Shown here in pieces: positions 60,301 to 64,000 of a stretch of DNA of 64,000 bases. A program made the position numbers and the translations under genes. The DNA comes from Welwitschia mirabilis (Eukaryota; Gnetophyta; Gnetopsida; Welwitschiales), in NCBI GenBank assembly GCA_051453625.1, contig JBOZIK010000001.1, forward strand, positions 285,318,065 to 285,382,064. The letters run 5' to 3'. A model generated the notes under the pieces. It made no database searches. It was given only the letters and a program-made list of their open reading frames with translations, and was not told where the DNA came from. The first letter of the stretch is position 1. Every line of letters starts with the position of its first letter.

Positions 60301-60865
60301 TGATATTGAGATAATAGTAATGATGTTCAACTAACCATTTTCAAAGGATGGCATGCTACATACGACTAATGAGATTACTTCTTTTATCTCTACTAATAAG
60401 CATTGAGCACCCATGCACGTACTTGATTCTCCTTCTTTAATACATTACTATGGGAATGGTTAGTTATTAAAAGAAAAATAGAATATGTTGAGAAGTGAAT
60501 AAAGATGAAATACACCCATTCCTAGCCACAAAGTCTGAAACATTTAACTCTAAAACATTCTAATTAGTCACTTAACATATTAGAATCATGTCATGGAAAA
60601 CCAGGGAATAAATGGACTACCACTTAGCTCCAAGGTGGGTAATCTCTTGGAGATTACCAAGCTCCACGAGAATAAAGATCAAAGTAACATGAAGGAAATT
60701 AATCATGACATTCTCAGTAGGTTGTTATTCCATCATGTTAAGTTCTCTTAGATTTATGATAAAAATGATTACTATTTATCCCAAAAGATTTCTAGCTAAA
60801 ACTATTATGTTATGAGTTAAGTGTCATACATTAAGTTGAAAAATTTTGATGTCTAATCAGCTAAT
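57389..60865. other. unassigned sequence inside the insertion
   Basis: Should be the 3' interior of the Tekay-like element by position, yet no chromodomain, integrase or RT motif can be followed on either strand. It holds a 16-bp perfect tandem repeat (59495-59526). The right boundary with gag is approximate. Confidence 0.45.
59495..59526. repeat. perfect tandem duplication of a 16-mer
   Basis: ACGTGACTAGTCCTTT occurs twice in direct succession, with no mismatch. In this decayed setting that points to a young slippage event or an assembly artefact. Confidence 0.9.
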
Positions 60866-61240
60866 TACTTTTTTAGTGTTTGAATCAGAGATGGTAAAGG
60901 ATGTTCTAACTAAGAGATTTCGAAAGAACATGGAGCACATATGGAAGTTACACCTAGGTTAAGAATAATACATGCATATGTAGTTAAGTCAATATAAAAT
61001 GAAACTTCTAGGGTAAATGAAGTATATATCCCAAAATTAGATGGTAGTATGTATAGCTCAAAACATATCAGTTTTATAAAATAAGTAGCTAACAAAGTGA
61101 TTGATAGCATGGTAGAAAAATTTGATTGATTAGTTGTATAAGACTTTAAGGAGGAATGAGAACCTACACGTAAACATTGTAGGAAAGACAATCATGTTTA
61201 AATAGAATGCCCATGGATATAAGAATTTATTTATTTATTA
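60866..61240 (+). pseudogene. gag C-terminus with zinc knuckle, forward Ty3/gypsy element
   Basis: One frame is followable from about 60866: VTPRLRIIHAYVVKSI, a stop, NETSRVNEVYIPKLDGSMYS, then VANKVIDSMVEKFD. The zinc knuckle at 61169-61210 reads RKHCRKDNHV, stop, IEC. It fits C-x2-C-x4-H-x4-C with the first Cys changed to Arg. Stops are TAA/TGA at Gln- or Trp-like positions. This is the second half of the gag begun at 54737. Confidence 0.72.
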
Positions 61241-61860
61241 GATATAAATAGATTAAATTTAAATTTTGACAATTAACCTTAAAGTAGAAAGAAATCATAT
61301 CCTTGTCGAAGTAGGAAATGGGAAGGAAAAATGGAGAGATCTTTACAAAGGCATGTAAACTTAAAGGCAAGAGCCATATGATTACTATAGAGATTGGAAA
61401 AATAGAGATGTAAAAGTCTACAAAGAAAAATAAGAAATAGAAACAAAAGAAGAAAAACTCCCTACTCAATCTAAACCAAAGAGAAGCAACAAGTAAGGCA
61501 GTAACTACTAGACCTGGGAAATATAAAGTGATGTATAAATTACAAAAAAAGAATGTAAATTCCAACTCATCTATAAAGAATAGGAAAAGCCTAAAATAAA
61601 AATAATGAACAATAGCTCAATAGATTATTTACTTTTTCAATGATAAGTAAACAAATAGAACACCCAAAGTTAAAAAAAATATAGAATATTTAACAAAGAT
61701 ATTAGAAGACATAAAAATATCAATACCTCTTTTAAAATTATTAGAAGACATACCTATGTATTAAAATTAGATAAAGATCATGTGCTTAAAACATAAAAAT
61801 AAAAGAGAGAGTAAGAAAAAAAAATAAATTAAGATGGTAAGAAAGGATAAATTTTCCTAG
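61241..61860 (+). other. gag-to-protease connector
   Basis: Lys-rich and highly A-rich, with no stable frame. The minus-strand ORFs at 60910-61191 and 61227-61565 are shadows of this coding strand. Confidence 0.5.
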
Positions 61861-62500
61861 GCTTCCATGCAAGTTCTTTAAAATGGACAACATCAAAAGT
61901 ATAGTGATCCTATAACACTTAGAGTAATGGATGTGAAAATAGATGGAAAATTCGAAGTAGAANNNNNNNNNNNNNNNNNNNNNNNNNNNNNNNNNNNNNN
62001 NNNNNNNNNNNNNNNNNNNNNNNNNNNNNNNNNNNNNNNNNNNNNNNNNNNNNNNNNNNNNNNNNNNNNNNNNNNNNNNNNNNNNNNNNNNNNNNNNNNN
62101 NNNNNNNNNNNNNNNNNNNNNNNNNNNNNNNNNNNNNNNNNNNNNNNNNNNNNNNNNNNNNNNNNNNNNNNNNNNNNNNNNNNNNNNNNNNGAGACTGTG
62201 GATGGCTACTGCAAATGCTACTATTTATTTTAGAATAAGAGTAATGGAAATTAGTCTTAGATATCTTCAAAAAGAGATCAAACTTTTCAATGCAGCAGTT
62301 GTTAAAGAAATGGTATAAAACATAGAAGTAAGAATTAATGCAATCCTAACATAGGAAGTTAATCTAATGTTAAATAAAAAAAAGGAGAAGAAATACAAGG
62401 AAGAAGATTTACTAGCTTAAGAAGTAGAAAAGCCGCCTCTTAAGGAAGGGCTAGAATATATTAAGATAGATTCTAACAAACCTTTAGTCAGAAATAGTTA
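61861..62500 (+). pseudogene. protease region and RT connector, with N run
   Basis: ITLRVMDVKIDGKFEVE just before the N run fits the strand that precedes the protease active site; the active site itself falls in the 229 Ns at 61963-62191. After the gap a long polar connector reads NAAVVKEM, then EKPPLKEGLEYIKIDSNKPL and VRNSYLTHSQKRRLKRVLIK, and at the 3' end IKEVFA. This is the typical lead-in to RT in plant Ty3/gypsy elements (L-x-x-Y-K-D-V-F-A-W). Confidence 0.6.
61963..62191. other. N run of 229
   Basis: Covers the protease active site. Flanks end AGTAGAA and begin GAGACTG with no usable overlap, so the gap is probably real. Confidence 0.7.
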
Positions 62501-63368
62501 CTTAACTCATTCTCAGAAAAGAAGACTTAAAAGAGTGTTGATTAAAATAAAAGAAGTCTTTGCTTGAGATCATACAGATTAAAGTAATAGATTCAAAAAT
62601 CTACCAATGAAATATATTTAGATACTTTTATTAAACCAAGTTGACAACTAAAAATAAAATTAAACCCACATATATAGGAGGTAATTAAATAAGATATTTT
62701 TAAACTCTTCAAAGTAAGATTCATTTACCAAATATCTAATTCAAAATGGGTTAGTCCTGTACTAGTTGTACCACAGAAAGGAAATAAATGGAGAGTATGT
62801 ATAAACTTTAGATGCTAAATATAGTAACTTATAAAAATCATTTTTCTCTTCCATTTATTGATCAAGTTTTTAAAAAAGTATCTATACTTCAATACTATAG
62901 CTTCTTGAATAGATATAATGGCTACAATTAGGTTTCTATAGCTTTTAGAGGACTAATTTAAAATAACGTTCACTTATCATTGAGTTACTTATGCCTATAA
63001 AATACTACCATTTAGACTATGTAATTCTCTCTTTTTACTTTAAATGTAGAAAATAGTATTTGCAAAGACATAATAGAAAGATCAGTTAAAGTATTTATGG
63101 ATGATTAATTTGAAAAGAAATTTAATAAGTCACTTAAGAAACTAGAAAATGTTTTAAAAAGATGTGAGGAAAATGCCTTAAACTCAGCTAGTTAAAAAGT
63201 CATCTTATGATGATAGAACCATAGTGTTTGGACACAAAATATCTAAAAAGGGGATTGAAACTAATGAATAAAAAATTAAATATATAAAAGATATTCTATC
63301 CCTAATCAAACTAAAATATTTGAGATCTTTTCTATGATATGTTGAATATTATAGAAGATTCATATGAA
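62501..63368 (+). pseudogene. reverse transcriptase pseudogene, forward Ty3/gypsy element
   Basis: SPVLVVPQKGNKWRVCINFR at about 62750-62810. After a frameshift come NHFSLPFIDQVFKKV and YYSFLNRYNGYN at about 62840-62930. The catalytic block VFMDD is retained at about 63090-63105. The thumb continues (KSLKKLENVLKRCEENALNS). The end reads near YYRRFI at about 63350, then the N run. Stops are numerous, but unlike the element at 3243-16372 the two catalytic Asp codons survive. Confidence 0.82.
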
Positions 63369-63484
63369 NNNNNNNNNNNNNNNNNNNNNNNNNNNNNNNN
63401 NNNNNNNNNNNNNNNNNNNNNNNNNNNNNNNNNNNNNNNNNNNNNNNNNNNNNNNNNNNNNNNNNNNNNNNNNNNNNNNNNNNN
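63369..63484. other. N run of 116
   Basis: Separates the YYRRFI block from the ILQGPNW block. The family has roughly 40-50 residues between these, so the estimated gap is plausible and real, in contrast to the two gaps in the Athila-like element. Confidence 0.65.
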
Positions 63485-64000
63485 CTATTCTACAAGGGCC
63501 AAATTGGACAAGACCATTTCACATTATGACTGATGCATCTAAACATGCTATGGGAGCAGTTTTAGAATATAAAGATGAAGATAATAAATCTTATGCCATT
63601 TCTTACATAAGTAAACTTCAAAGAAGCTCAACAAAATCATATAATAATAGAGAAAGAATTGCTAGTAGTAGTAATGGAATTATAAAAATTCATACATTAT
63701 ATTTTAGGTTATAAAGTAAATGTTCATACTAAACATAATGCCATTAGATTTCTAATGAATAAGAAAGAAGCAAACTTAAGAATTATAAAATGAATATTAT
63801 TAATGTAGGAGTTGGATTTAAAAATTATTGATAAAAAAGGAATAGAGAATGTGATAGCAAATCATCTATCAAGGTTAGAGTTTTTGGATGAAGAGTAGAT
63901 TATCATAAGAGATGATTTTCCTAATGAGCAACTTTTTTAGGTAACCACAAATCTATAGTATGTTGACATTGCTAACTTTCTTATAAATTAAAGATTACCC
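63485..64000 (+). pseudogene. RNase H pseudogene, truncated by the window end
   Basis: ILQGPNWTRPFHIMTDASKH and AMGAVLEYKDE: the first catalytic Asp (MTDAS) is intact. SYAISYISKLQ and SYNNRE follow. After a frameshift come HYILGYKVNVHTKHNAIRFL, then ELDLKIIDKKGIENVIANHL, then DDFPNEQLF and VDIANFLIN. This is the RNase H-to-integrase passage common to Athila/Tat-like polyproteins. Integrase would begin just beyond the window. It is one of the better preserved coding stretches here. Confidence 0.85.

Larger units (their letters stand above)
54014..64000 (+). mobile_element. forward Ty3/gypsy element, interrupted, running off the right edge
   Basis: Gag N-terminal part 54737-55640, gag C-terminus with zinc knuckle 60866-61240, protease region, RT and RNase H up to the window end, all on the plus strand. 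About 5.2 kb of unrelated sequence lies between the gag parts. RT and RNase H phrasing places it near the Athila/Tat group but distinct from the element at 3243-16372. Confidence 0.75.

Noticed and set aside
61227-61565. 112-codon minus ORF rich in Phe, looking like a membrane protein
   Set aside because: Antisense shadow of A-rich gag-to-protease coding; poly-Lys coding reads as Phe on the other strand.

Overview
This is a stretch of plant nuclear heterochromatin, very AT-rich, made almost entirely of old, nested, decayed retrotransposons. I find no intact host gene, tRNA, rRNA or CRISPR array. The evidence for a plant is the element content: Athila/Tat-type Ty3/gypsy elements primed by tRNA-Asp, SIRE-like Ty1/copia elements with an extra 3' ORF, a Tekay/Del-like LTR, an L1-like LINE and a copia element primed by initiator tRNA-Met. 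Reading frames can be followed over hundreds of codons, but they carry many stops, mostly where Gln or Trp codons would be expected. That fits long-term cytosine-methylation decay. I cannot name the species.

Layout. 1-16407: a nested pair of Athila-like elements. An inverted copy (minus strand, 5' part only: LTR, primer-binding site, gag) received a complete forward copy at 3243-16372. The forward copy has two ~1.1-kb LTRs, gag, protease, RT/RNase H, integrase and an extra 3' ORF. The 5-bp target duplication (ACCCT) is intact, and the displaced tip of the host LTR lies on the far side at 16378-16407. 16408-20284: unassigned. 20285-22972: 3' end of a SIRE-like copia element (minus). 24533-25045: Athila-type protease fragment (minus), cut by another copia 3' end (25046 to about 28.0 kb). 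That end is fused to a copia 5' half (28604-31828), giving an apparent element without integrase or RT. 31829-39350: an L1-like LINE split by a 6.4-kb LTR element (31907-38280, minus) that has only a gag-like relic and a tRNA-Asp primer site.

39351-41541: unassigned, with a promoter-like CT-rich block. 41547-46747: a copia element with ~0.37-kb LTRs and a perfect TACTC duplication; part of its RT is tandemly duplicated. 49700-52290: gag-protease of another Ty3/gypsy element (minus). 54014-64000: a forward Ty3/gypsy element that runs off the right edge. Its gag is interrupted by about 5 kb of foreign DNA that includes a Tekay/Del-like LTR with a minisatellite just upstream of its TATA box.

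The genes form no living pathway: each set is the gag-pol replication machinery of an element that can no longer encode it. Two observations matter for anyone using this assembly. The two long N runs inside the forward Athila element appear to have true length near zero. The head-to-head Athila copies form a multi-kilobase inverted repeat around base 3243.
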